The translations under genes and the position numbers were made by a program. A stretch of 64,000 bases of DNA from Roseiarcus sp963829505 (GTDB lineage Bacteria; Pseudomonadota; Alphaproteobacteria; Rhizobiales; Beijerinckiaceae): the NCBI GenBank assembly GCA_963829505.1, contig CAWHIL010000003.1, positions 1,708,814 through 1,772,813 of the forward strand, read 5' to 3'. The notes beneath the pieces are model-generated. The model was not told the DNA's origin, searched no databases, and worked only from the letters and a program-made list of their open reading frames with translations. How positions within the stretch are numbered: position 1 is the stretch's first letter; each line of letters begins with the position of its first letter. Positions 33,532-44,992 of the stretch are shown piece after piece.

Positions 33532-34101
33532 ATGACCAACGCCGCGACATCCAGCCATAGCCTCGGGCAGGCGGTCGAGCGCCTCGAAGGAAAATGGGCT
33601 TCGATCACCGCATTCGGCGTGCTGCTGGTGCTTCTCGGCGTCGGCGCGCTCGTCTTTTCGCTCGTCGCCACCATCGCGACGGTGACGCTGAACGGCATCC
33701 TGTTCCTGATCGCGGGGGTGGCGGAGATCGCCATCGGCATGCACGCCCGAAGCTGGGGCATGTTCTTTCTCTGGGTGATCGGGGGCGTGCTCTATCTCGC
33801 GGCGGGCGTGATTTGCATCGTCAACCCGGTTCTCGCGTCGGTCGTGCTGACCCTCGTGCTCGGCGCCGGCCTGATCGCCGCGGGCGCCGTCCGTTTCGTG
33901 TTAGCCTTTCGGCTACCGCCCCTTCAGCCTCGCCTGCTGGTATTCGTAGCCGCGACGGTCACCATTCTTTTGGGTCTCGTCATCGTGAGCCACTGGCCGA
34001 TGGACAGCGTCTACGTTCTGGGAACGCTGCTCGGCGTCGATCTGCTTTTCCATGGCGCAGGTTGGGTGAGCTTCGGGTTGGGACTGCACGCGCGGAGCTG
34101 A
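33532..34101 (+). CDS. HdeD family acid-resistance membrane protein
   Basis: A 189-residue protein with six hydrophobic segments in three pairs (DUF308/HdeD repeats): ITAFGVLLVLLGVGALVFSLV, LNGILFLIAGVAEIAIGM, FFLWVIGGVLYLAAGVICI, VVLTLVLGAGLIAAGAVRFV, LLVFVAATVTILLGLVIV and VLGTLLGVDLLFHGAGWVSF. HdeD protects E. coli at low pH and high cell density; the mechanism is not known. It lies 25 bases after hrcA and 39 before ppdK, perhaps co-transcribed. Confidence 0.85.
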   Translation: MTNAATSSHSLGQAVERLEGKWASITAFGVLLVLLGVGALVFSLVATIATVTLNGILFLIAGVAEIAIGMHARSWGMFFLWVIGGVLYLAAGVICIVNPVLASVVLTLVLGAGLIAAGAVRFVLAFRLPPLQPRLLVFVAATVTILLGLVIVSHWPMDSVYVLGTLLGVDLLFHGAGWVSFGLGLHARS

Positions 34102-34140
34102 GGCGAACTCGGCTCCCGCGATTCACGCGAGGAGCGAACA

Positions 34141-36819
<2,679 letters not shown>

Positions 36820-36844
36820 ACGCGGGCGGACGGACGCGGCTTAA

Positions 36845-36875
36845 AAGGGGCGCTCGCGTGAGCGCCCCTTTTTTT
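36845..36875 (+). terminator. Rho-independent terminator after ppdK
   Basis: AAGGGGCGCTC-GCGT-GAGCGCCCCTT followed by a run of T: an 11-bp perfect stem with a 4-base loop, about 25 bp after the ppdK stop. Confidence 0.9.
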
Positions 36876-36930
36876 CTAACCTCCCGCCCTGATTCCGATC
36901 GGGGCCGCCTTCGGGCGGCAGGAGGGCACG

Positions 36931-39591
36931 CTGTCCGACTCACCTCCGCGCGCGCCTGCGCCTCTCACCGCCGAAAGCCTGCGCGCGGCGGAATCGACCG
37001 TCGACCACGCCGGAGACTGGAAGGCGCTCGGGCCTTATCTCAGCGAGCGCGCCTGGGGAACGGTGCGCGAGGACTACAGCGCCTCGGGCGACGCGTGGCG
37101 ATACTTCCCTTACGAGCACGGCCGCTCGCGCGCCTATCGCTGGAGCGAGGATGGGATCGCCGGCGTCTGCGACCGCCAGCAGATGATCTGTTGCGCGCTG
37201 AGCTTGTGGAACGGCCGCGACCCGTTCCTCAAGGAGCGGCTCTTCGGACTGACCGGCCCCGAGGGCAACCACGGCGAGGACGTCAAGGAATATTGGTGGT
37301 ACGCCGACGCGACGCCGACCGCCTCGTGGCTGAGCTGGATCTACCATTATCCGCAAGAGGAGTTTCCCTACGCGCGGCTGCGCGAGGAGAGCGCAAGGCG
37401 CAGCCGCAAGGAGTCCGAGTTCGAGCTCGCCGACACGGGAATCTTCGATTCCGACCGCTACTGGCGGATCGCCGTCGACTACGCGAAGGCCTCGCCGTTC
37501 GACCTCTGCATCCGCATCCGCATCCGCAACATGGGACCGGACGCCGCGACCCTCGACGTCCTGCCGACGCTCTGGTGGCGCAACCGCTGGTCGTGGGACG
37601 AGGCGACGACGAAGCCGACCATCGTCGCGGGCCCTCCCGAGGGCGTCGGCGCGCAGGCGATCGCGACCGACGAGACGGGCGGGGTCTGGCGATTGTCGGC
37701 GGGGCCCGGCGCCGACGGACGCGCGCCCGAGCTTTACTTTTGCGACAATGAGACCAACCTTCCGCTCCTCTACGGCGCGAAGGCCACGACCCCCTACCCC
37801 AAGGACGGGATCAACGATTTCGTCGTCGCGGGCGCAGCCACCGTCAATCCGGAGCGACGCGGCACGAAAACAGCGGCGCGCTACCGCCTGTCGCTCGCCG
37901 CCGGGGCGGAAACCGAGTTGCGGCTGAGACTGCGCCGCGGCGACGTCGTGGGCGAGGCCGATCTCGGCAAGCCCTTCGAAGCCGTCATGAGGACGCGGCT
38001 CCGCGAGGCGGACGAATTCTACGCTGCGCTCAGGCCGCCGGACACGACCGACGAGGAGGCCGCGCTGATGCGCTCCGCCTACGCGGGCATGGTCTGGAGC
38101 CAGCAATTCTATCATTTCAGCGTCGCCCGCTGGCTCGACGGCGACCCCGGTCAACCCCCGCCGCCGCCGGCCCGCCTGACGGGGCGCAACTCGAAATGGC
38201 GCCACCTCAACGCGCACGACATCATCGCCATGCCCGATACGTGGGAGTACCCCTGGTTCGCCGCCTGGGACCTCGCCTTCCACTGCATCGTGCTCGCCCG
38301 CATCGACCCAGCCGCCGCCAAGCACCAGCTCCTGCTCCTCTTCCGCGAATGGTACATGCACCCGAACGGGCAGCTTCCCGCCTACGAATGGGACTTCTCG
38401 GACGCCAACCCGCCGGTCCACGCCTGGGCCGCGCTGACGGTCTTCCGCATCGACGGCGGCAAGGACTTCAACTTCCTGGCGCGCGTCTTCCAGAAGCTGC
38501 TCATCACCTTCACCTGGTGGGTGAACCGCAAGGACGCGCTCGGCGACAACGTGTTCGAGGGCGGCTTCCTCGGGCTCGACAACATCGGCCCGTTCGACCG
38601 TTCGACGCTTGCGCCCCAGTGCGGCGTGCTCGAACAGTCCGACAGCACCGCTTGGATGGCGAAGTTCTGTCTCAACATGCTCGAGATGGCGCTCCGCCTC
38701 GCCAACCACGATTCGTCCTACGAGGACATCGCGGTCAAGTTCTTCGAGCATTTCGCCGCGATCGCGGGCGCCATGGATCAGCTTTGGGACGAGGCCGACG
38801 GCTTCTTCTACGATCGGATCCGCCGGGCCGACGGTTCGACGGAGATCGTCCGGGCGCGCTCGGCGGTGGGGCTCCTGCCGGTCTTCGCCTCCTGCCAGCT
38901 GCCGTCGTCGTTGTGGGAGAAACTGCCGAATTTCCGCGCCCGGGCCAAATGGTTCATCGACAACATGCCCAACCTCATGGGCTTCGAGCGCTATTTTACG
39001 CGCGACGGCGACACCGAGCTGATCTGCCTTCTCGACAGAGGGCGGCTGACGCGCGTGCTGTCGCGCATGCTGGACGAAAGCGAGTTCCTGTCGCCCTATG
39101 GCCTGAGGTCGCTGTCGCGCTACCATCGCGACCATCCGCTGGTCATTGGTCTCGGCGGGGTCGACGCGCGTCTCGACTACGAGCCGGCGGAATCGACGAC
39201 GCCGCTGTTCGGCGGCAATTCGAACTGGCGCGGGCCGGTGTGGTTTCCGCTGAACCTGCTCGCGGTGGAATCGCTCCGCGAGCTCGGCCGGGTGCTCGGC
39301 GACGATTTCACGGTCGAGCTTCCGACCGGGTCGGGGCGCAAGGCAAATCTCGCGGCAGCGGCGGCAGAGATCGAGCAAAGGCTGGTGAAGCTCTTCCTCA
39401 AGGGGCCGGACGGGCGCAGGCCCGCGGACGGAAGGACCGCCCTCTTCCGCCCCGCTTCGCCCTGGACGGAGCAGCCGCTCTTCTACGAGTATTTCAACGG
39501 CGACGACGGCGAGGGGCTGGGGGCCTCGCATCAGACCGGCTGGACGGCGCTCGTCGCCTCGCTCATCGCCCGTCGCGCAGATCGCGATTGA
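36931..39591 (+). CDS. MGH1-type glycoside hydrolase (GH63-like), apparent CTG start
   Basis: An ~886-residue protein of the mannosylglycerate hydrolase/GH63-like (alpha,alpha)6-barrel group, as WDLAFHCIVLARIDP, FSDANPPVHAWAAL, FGGNSNWRGPVWFPLN and ASHQTGWTALVASLI show. Bacterial members act on alpha-glucosides such as glucosylglycerate. The conserved N-terminus (DWKALGPYLSERAWGTVREDYSA) begins upstream of the first normal start (GTG 37063), and no ATG, GTG or TTG exists between the last in-frame stop and that point. CTG 36931, five bases after AGGAGG, is the best candidate. If GTG 37063 is used, 44 residues are lost. Confidence 0.85.
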   Translation: MSDSPPRAPAPLTAESLRAAESTVDHAGDWKALGPYLSERAWGTVREDYSASGDAWRYFPYEHGRSRAYRWSEDGIAGVCDRQQMICCALSLWNGRDPFLKERLFGLTGPEGNHGEDVKEYWWYADATPTASWLSWIYHYPQEEFPYARLREESARRSRKESEFELADTGIFDSDRYWRIAVDYAKASPFDLCIRIRIRNMGPDAATLDVLPTLWWRNRWSWDEATTKPTIVAGPPEGVGAQAIATDETGGVWRLSAGPGADGRAPELYFCDNETNLPLLYGAKATTPYPKDGINDFVVAGAATVNPERRGTKTAARYRLSLAAGAETELRLRLRRGDVVGEADLGKPFEAVMRTRLREADEFYAALRPPDTTDEEAALMRSAYAGMVWSQQFYHFSVARWLDGDPGQPPPPPARLTGRNSKWRHLNAHDIIAMPDTWEYPWFAAWDLAFHCIVLARIDPAAAKHQLLLLFREWYMHPNGQLPAYEWDFSDANPPVHAWAALTVFRIDGGKDFNFLARVFQKLLITFTWWVNRKDALGDNVFEGGFLGLDNIGPFDRSTLAPQCGVLEQSDSTAWMAKFCLNMLEMALRLANHDSSYEDIAVKFFEHFAAIAGAMDQLWDEADGFFYDRIRRADGSTEIVRARSAVGLLPVFASCQLPSSLWEKLPNFRARAKWFIDNMPNLMGFERYFTRDGDTELICLLDRGRLTRVLSRMLDESEFLSPYGLRSLSRYHRDHPLVIGLGGVDARLDYEPAESTTPLFGGNSNWRGPVWFPLNLLAVESLRELGRVLGDDFTVELPTGSGRKANLAAAAAEIEQRLVKLFLKGPDGRRPADGRTALFRPASPWTEQPLFYEYFNGDDGEGLGASHQTGWTALVASLIARRADRD

Positions 39592-39648
39592 GCGCCTGCC
39601 CGGCGCGCGCCTCTTTCGTCCCTTCCCCCCGTTCACGGGGAGAGGGGG

Positions 39649-40509
39649 TCAGGTCGGTTTGCCGGCGGAGGCGCCGAACGCCGGATCGTCCCGGTAGGGC
39701 GCAACGCAGCGCTCCTCGCGCGCCCGATCCGCGTCCGACAGCGTGTAGGGCGCGCCGCGCTCCGGCTCGGCCATGGGAACGAACGAGAGGCCGAGAGGCT
39801 GGCCGCGGATCTCGACCGCGCGCTGCACCATGAGGCATTGCAGGACGTTCTGGGCGCGCCAGATGTGGCCGAGCGCCATGCGGCCGGGATCGGGTTCGGC
39901 GACGGCGGCAGGCCATGTCCCGCCGTTTCCTTCGCGCGCCTTGAGCGAGGCTTCGATGTTCTGCTTCAGCCGGGTCTGACAGCTATAGAGGACTTCGAGC
40001 ACCGCGCGCACCGGCAGCGGTCCGGCGCCCGACAGAAGCCCGTCGAGCGCGTGACGACCGCAATCGGCGCCTCGCGCCTTGTCGACCGCGGCAAGGCCGT
40101 CGACGCCGAACTGGGAATCGATGACGATTTCGAGCGTCGTCGCCAGGCTCTGGTGCTGCTGCTCCCAGGCCTTGTCGGCGGCCGAGAAGCGCGTGACCAC
40201 GTCGTTGAGCTTGTCGCCTTCGAACCGGTTCTTGATCGCGTCGTCGAGGCCGTAGGCCGACAGAAACTTTTCGTCGACGATCCGGTTCAGACTGTCGAGC
40301 GCCGTCATGACGGCGGCGGCGTCCTTGTCGATCTTGTCGGCGCGGTTCTGATAGGCCCAGTTGCGCTGCTGGAAGTACGCGCTGATGACCGTACCGAGCA
40401 CGCCGGTCGCAAGGACGAGCCCGCCGATCCCACCGAGGATACGCCGCGTCCACCCATGCAATCCGCCGCTGTCGCCGTCGGGCGCCGCCATGTCCGCCTC
40501 CGTTTTCAT
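39649..40509 (-). CDS. Membrane-anchored protein of unknown function
   Basis: A 286-residue protein. After a polar N-terminus it has one membrane segment (about residues 25-46, ILGGIGGLVLATGVLGTVISAYF) and then a mostly helical region, likely periplasmic, with cysteines at RGADCGRHA, LYSCQTRLK, LQCLMV and EERCVAPY. I do not recognise a family. It converges on the glycosidase and is divergent from the membrane protein gene at 40624. Confidence 0.6.
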   Translation of the reverse strand: MKTEADMAAPDGDSGGLHGWTRRILGGIGGLVLATGVLGTVISAYFQQRNWAYQNRADKIDKDAAAVMTALDSLNRIVDEKFLSAYGLDDAIKNRFEGDKLNDVVTRFSAADKAWEQQHQSLATTLEIVIDSQFGVDGLAAVDKARGADCGRHALDGLLSGAGPLPVRAVLEVLYSCQTRLKQNIEASLKAREGNGGTWPAAVAEPDPGRMALGHIWRAQNVLQCLMVQRAVEIRGQPLGLSFVPMAEPERGAPYTLSDADRAREERCVAPYRDDPAFGASAGKPT

Positions 40510-40623
40510 CTTGCCGCTGCGTCAGGCGAGGGTTCGCACAAGATGGGCGCGATTCAAACGCGGTCGATCCGCGCGAGGCTTTTAACCCGGCCTTATCGCG
40601 CCTGAGCCGATGCTCGGGCCATT

Positions 40624-42101
40624 ATGGCTCTCGCGCTTCACAATTCGGGAGCGGCGAGCGGCGAACGATACGCGGTCGCAACCTCTGGCCTCATCATCGC
40701 GCTGATCGCGCTCGCGCTGATGGCGCTCGCGGCGTTCGCGCCCGCCGTTCTCGCCGACGGCGACACCTGGTCGCATGTGGCGACCGGCGACTGGATCATG
40801 GCGCATGGCGTTCCGCGCACCGACCCCTTCAGCCATTCGATGCCCGGCGCGCCCTGGACGGCGCACGAATGGCTCTCCGAGTTTCGTTTGGCCGCCGCCT
40901 ACCGGACGGACGGCTGGGGCGGCGTCGCCCTCCTGACCGCCTTTTCCGTCGGGGCCGCGGCCGTCGTGATGGGCGTCAGACTGGCGCGCGACCTGTCGGG
41001 GACGGCGCTCGCGGTGACGCTCGCCCTCGGGGTCGCTCTGTGGACTCCGACGCTGCTCGCGCGCCCGCATGTTCTCGCGCTGCCGATCGCCGCGATCTGG
41101 ACGGTCGGGCTTCTCGATGCGCGCGACCGGGACCAGCGTCCGAGCCTCGCGCTCGCGCCGCTCATGACGCTGTGGTCGAACCTGCACGGCGGTTTCCTCT
41201 TTGGCCTCGCCCTCGTCGTTCCCTTCGCCTGCGAGGCGGTCATGGCCGCGAAACCTCACGCGCGGCTCGAAGCGGCGCGCGGCTGGACGATGTTCGGCCT
41301 GGCGGCCCTCGGCGCAGCCCTCGTCAACCCTTATGGCGTCGAGGCGCTCCTCCTTCCGTTCCGCCTGATGAGCGTCGAGAACCTTTCCCGGATCAGCGAG
41401 TGGGGCGCAGCGGACTTCAGCCGCCTCGGCCCGATGGAGGTCGCGCTGATCGCGCTTATCGGATTTTCCCTGACGCGGCCGATGCGCGCGCCGCCGATCC
41501 GCGTCGCGCTCGTCGTCTCCCTCGCCGTTCTGGCTCTGGCGCATGTCCGCCACGCGCAGCTCCTCGGGCTCGTCGCGCCGATGCTGCTCGCAAGGCCGAT
41601 AAGGGAGGCGATCGGGGCGCCCCTGCCGACGACGTGCGGCCGGCAGCGCGGATGGCGTTGCTTGCGACGCTCGCCGGCGCGCTCGTCCTCACGCTCGTGC
41701 GGGTCGGGTCTCCGATCATCCGGACGGACGGCCCCGGCGCACCGATCTCGGCGCTCGCCGCCGTCCCCGAGGGCCTGCGCGACAAGCCGGTCCTCAACGA
41801 CTACGGGTTCGGCGGCTACCTGATCTTCGCCCACGTGCGACCGTTCATCGACGGCCGGGCGGAGATGTATCGCGACGCCATGCTCGGTCTGTACGGCAGG
41901 CTCGCCGACGGCGACCCGGCGACGGTCGAGGCGACGCTCGCGCGCTATCACATCGCCTGGACGATTTTTCCGCCCGACCGGCGCGTGGTGGCGTGGCTCG
42001 ACCGGCGCCCGGGATGGCGGCGCCTCTACGCCGACGGCGTGGCGGTGGTCCATGTGCGGGACGATGCGCTTCCGCCGGCGGCCGCCGATGTCAGTCACTG
42101 A
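40624..42101 (+). pseudogene. Polytopic membrane protein (GT-C-like), one-base deletion near 41620
   Basis: About 492 residues across two frames. The first (ATG 40624) has a periplasmic loop, DGDTWSHVATGDWIMAHGVPRTDPFSHS, resembling the acidic first loop of GT-C glycosyltransferase-like proteins, then about nine membrane segments ending LLARPIREAIGAP. The second resumes at DDVRPAARMALLATLAGAL and carries the soluble C-terminus with NDYGFGGYLIFAHV and FIDGRAEMY. Total length is 3n-1, so a base is missing, probably in the C-run of GGGCGCCCCTGCC. Glycan role inferred from the loop only. Confidence 0.65.
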
Positions 42102-42144
42102 GGTCGACGCTGAGAGCGAGCCGAAGCATCGCCCAAAAAGCAAG

Positions 42145-42177
42145 TCGGGCCGGGGGCGCTTAAGCGGCCCGGCCCGA
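42145..42177. terminator. Bidirectional terminator between convergent genes
   Basis: Perfect 10-bp stem TCGGGCCGGG/CCCGGCCCGA with further inner pairing (GCGCTTAAGCG). It is followed by ACTTTTC on the plus strand and by CTTGCTTTTT on the minus strand, so it can end both the membrane protein and the transpeptidase transcripts. Confidence 0.7.
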
Positions 42178-42359
42178 ACTTTTCGAATGCGGCGGAGGAA
42201 CCTGCGTCGGTGACGTCTTGGAGGTCTCGCCGGATCTGACGAGGAGATTTGCAGGTTCCGCCGGCGCCCACATTGATCTGGGTCAACCGGACGGGCGCTC
42301 GCAGACAAAAAACGGCGAGCGCCGATCGCCGGCGCCTTGCGCGACGCCGAGCGCGAGCG

Positions 42360-43490
42360 TCAATCCTGCGGAACGGCGAGCGGCTGCGCCGGGACGGCGG
42401 AGGCGACCGGGCCGGGCCCAGCGCCGTCGCGCTGATAGACGTCGGGGCGAAACTGCACGACGCCGTCCGGCGTCGCCCAGGCGGTGACGTAGACCCAGTA
42501 GACGTTGATCGGCTGGGTGAGCTTCACGTCGACGCGCTCGCCCGAGCGGATGACCTCGTCGATCTGGTCGCGGCCCCAGCCGGGATTGTCCTTGAGGAGC
42601 CAGGCGACATAATCGCGGACGTCCTGGACGCGGATGCAGCCCGAGGAGACGAAGCGGAAATCGTCGCCGAAGATGCCCTTGGTCGGCGTGTCGTGCATGT
42701 AGACGCCGTAGGGGTTCGGGATGTTGATGCGGACGAAGCCGAGCGAATTCAGATCCGCGCCGGTGTCCTGGCGGTACTTGTAGTGGGTGGCGTCGTCGGT
42801 GTTCCAGTTGATCACCGAGGGCTGCACCTCTTCGCCCTTGGCGTCGAACACGCGGATCTTCTCGTCCGCCAGATAGTTCGGGTCCGCCTTCATCTTCGGG
42901 ATGAGGTCCTTCTTGATGAGCGAGGGCGGCACCGTCCAGAACGGGTTGAAATTGATCTCGGTCGCGTGGGTCTGCATGATCGGCGACTGGCGGTCGATCT
43001 TGCCGACGCCGGCGGCGTGGTGGGAATAGACTTGGCCGTTCTCGACCGTCTCGACCTCGGCGGCCGGGATGTTGGCGACGACGAACCGCTGGCCGAGATC
43101 GCCCGAATAGGCCTTCAGGCGGACGATGTTGGTCTCGAGCTGGGCGAGGCGGGCGGCGGCCGGCACGTTGATCTCGGCAAGCGTCGCCTCGTTGACGGCG
43201 CCGCTCTGGCCGACGCCGTGACGGGCCTGAAAGCGCTTCACCGCGGCCTCGACGAACGAATTGTATACCGAGCCTTCGGCGGCGACCGCATCGAGATCGC
43301 CGGAGGCGACGAGCCGCTGGCGGAGCGCCTCGACCCTCGGGCCCTTCGCGCCGATCTTGAGTTCCGGTCCCGGGGGCACGACGGGCCAGGCGCCGCGCGT
43401 GACGATGTCCTGATACTTCTGGATCGCGGCCTGCGTCGCGTCGACGGTCGCGGGCGAGAGGATGGGGGTGGCTTCCCGATCGACCGCCAT
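42360..43490 (-). CDS. L,D-transpeptidase (YkuD), signal peptide in another frame
   Basis: A 376-residue peptidoglycan enzyme. A putative peptidoglycan-binding domain (about 45-105, GAKGPRVEALRQRLV, AVKRFQARHGV) precedes the YkuD catalytic domain with MQTHATEINFNPFW, a histidine in YMHDTP, and the nucleophile cysteine in SSGCIRVQD. It makes 3-3 cross-links or attaches outer-membrane protein. ATG 43490 lacks a signal peptide; one is found in another frame from ATG 43644 (RRASFGAALGALAIAALAAPIARA). The two join if one base near 43505 is surplus, giving 427 residues. It lies downstream of ldtR in the same direction. Confidence 0.85.
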   Translation of the reverse strand: MAVDREATPILSPATVDATQAAIQKYQDIVTRGAWPVVPPGPELKIGAKGPRVEALRQRLVASGDLDAVAAEGSVYNSFVEAAVKRFQARHGVGQSGAVNEATLAEINVPAAARLAQLETNIVRLKAYSGDLGQRFVVANIPAAEVETVENGQVYSHHAAGVGKIDRQSPIMQTHATEINFNPFWTVPPSLIKKDLIPKMKADPNYLADEKIRVFDAKGEEVQPSVINWNTDDATHYKYRQDTGADLNSLGFVRINIPNPYGVYMHDTPTKGIFGDDFRFVSSGCIRVQDVRDYVAWLLKDNPGWGRDQIDEVIRSGERVDVKLTQPINVYWVYVTAWATPDGVVQFRPDVYQRDGAGPGPVASAVPAQPLAVPQD

Positions 43491-43780
43491 ATGGGGCGAG
43501 GACTTCGTAGCTTTGTGGCCATTCGGCCTGATCGTCGCCCTGCGCCCGCGCGATCGGCGCGGCCAGAGCGGCGATCGCCAACGCGCCTAGGGCGGCGCCG
43601 AACGAGGCGCGCCGCGAATGCCGGAGGACGGTCCAGTCTCCCATCGAAATCCAACTCCCCAACGACCCGAATCCCGCCTTGAAGCGCCAGCGGGACAGGC
43701 CCAAGTGGCCCGCCCGCTTATGACCCGCGAAAATAGGTTTCACAAAGGCGAATTTAAGGCCGATCCGGCCGACGAACGCA

Positions 43781-43805
43781 AAGGGGCGCCCTTGCGGCGC
43801 CCCTT
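43781..43805. terminator. Hairpin between ldtR and the transpeptidase
   Basis: AAGGGGCGCC-CTTGC-GGCGCCCCTT, a perfect 10-bp stem. On the minus strand it is followed by TGCG rather than a T-run, so termination after ldtR would be weak. It may instead be an attenuator or mRNA-processing site. Confidence 0.4.
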
Positions 43806-43834
43806 GAAACCAGCTTGCGGTTAACGTCCGGTTA

Positions 43835-44347
43835 TTACAGCCGATATTTGATCTGGTCGGTCCAGTAGCGCTCGAGGCGGTGCAGCGACACATTGATGCG
43901 GGCCAGTTCGCCGCCGGCGACGCCGCCGATCTGCTCGATCGTGCGCGCATGCTTGGCGTAGACCCCCGCGACGATGTCGTGCACGTCCCTGCCGCTCTCG
44001 GTAAGGCTGATGCGGACCGCCCGGCGGTCGACGCGCGAGCGGGCGTGGTGGAGGAACCCCTGCTCGACCAGCTTCTTCACATTGTAGGAGACGTTCGAGC
44101 CGAGGTAATAGCCCTTGGAGCGGAGTTCCCCCGCCGTGAGTTCCTCGCCGCCGATATTGTAGAGCAGCAGCGCCTGAACCGCGTTGACCTCGGAGCGTCC
44201 GCGACGGTCGAACTCGTCCTTGATGACGTCGAGCAGGCGGCGATGAAGCCGCTCGACCATCGTCAGCGTCTCCAAGTATAGATTGGCGACAGGAGGCTCA
44301 GCTTCCTCGATATTGGCCATCGTCTGAGTCTTCATCGGATTTAACAT
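43835..44347 (-). CDS. ldtR: LdtR-like MarR family regulator
   Basis: A 170-residue winged-helix regulator very like LdtR of Rhizobiales and Liberibacter: LYLETLTMVERLHRRLLDVIKDEF, EVNAVQALLLYNIGGEELTAGELRSKGYYLGSNVSYNVKKL (DNA-binding part) and the C-terminal SLHRLERYWTDQIKYRL. LdtR activates the adjacent L,D-transpeptidase gene and affects cell-wall stress tolerance. The gene order here (regulator directly upstream of the transpeptidase) is the known one. Start at MLNPMKTQ, 44347. Confidence 0.9.
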   Translation of the reverse strand: MLNPMKTQTMANIEEAEPPVANLYLETLTMVERLHRRLLDVIKDEFDRRGRSEVNAVQALLLYNIGGEELTAGELRSKGYYLGSNVSYNVKKLVEQGFLHHARSRVDRRAVRISLTESGRDVHDIVAGVYAKHARTIEQIGGVAGGELARINVSLHRLERYWTDQIKYRL

Positions 44348-44521
44348 AGACTGCTCGCCTGCCGGTCTCTTCCGGGCCGAGGTTCAATTCAGACCGGCCG
44401 TGAATCCGACTGTAATGAGAGGCCCTGAAGACGGCGCTAACAATCATTGTGAATCCATCGTTTTCGCCGGCTGGTAAACAGTGGATTGAATGACGCTCGA
44501 TCCGCCCCGGATGACTTGGGG

Positions 44522-44992
44522 TCACCCGCGTTCGCGCACCGCCCGCCAGCTCAAGAAGAAGTAGCCGGCGGCGAGGAGGACGTTGAGGCCGGCCGCGAGA
44601 ATGCCGATCGAGGCGGCCTTCGGACTCAAGATCGGGGAGGCTGCCTCGACCACGGCGCAGAGGAGCCAGATCGCGCCGCCCCAGGGCGCGGCGAGCCATA
44701 AGCCCACGCCGGCCAGAAGATCGAAGCAGGCGAAGGCGACGATCGTCGCCTGGAGCGCGAGCGTCATGCTCATGAAGCTCCCGAGGCCGGGAAAGACGCC
44801 GAGTATGATGGCCCAGTTGAACAGGCCCTTGCCGACCCAGACCCAGGCGAGCGTCCGCACGTACCAGAGGAGCGCGGTTTCCCAATTGAACGATTCGAAC
44901 GCCGATTTCGGCTTGCCGTCGAGATGGCGCGGCGGGATCTGTTCGACAAACTCGATCGCGCCGTCACGACTCTGGCGCAAGCGATAGGTCAT
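44522..44992 (-). CDS. DUF6163 family membrane protein
   Basis: A 156-residue protein with a polar N-terminus (QSRDGAIEFVEQIPPRHLDGKP) and four hydrophobic segments from about residue 45 on (LAWVWVGKGLFNWAIILGV, LQATIVAFACFDLLAGVGLWLA, AIWLLCAVVEAASPILS, AAGLNVLLAAGYFFLSW). The family is confined to Rhizobiales relatives and often lies beside ldtR. Function unknown. The start overlaps the previous stop by 4 bases. Confidence 0.75.
   Translation of the reverse strand: MTYRLRQSRDGAIEFVEQIPPRHLDGKPKSAFESFNWETALLWYVRTLAWVWVGKGLFNWAIILGVFPGLGSFMSMTLALQATIVAFACFDLLAGVGLWLAAPWGGAIWLLCAVVEAASPILSPKAASIGILAAGLNVLLAAGYFFLSWRAVRERG

Noticed and set aside
36940..39636. 898-codon minus-strand frame opposite the MGH1 glycosidase
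   Set aside because: Same GC artefact; no recognisable domain.
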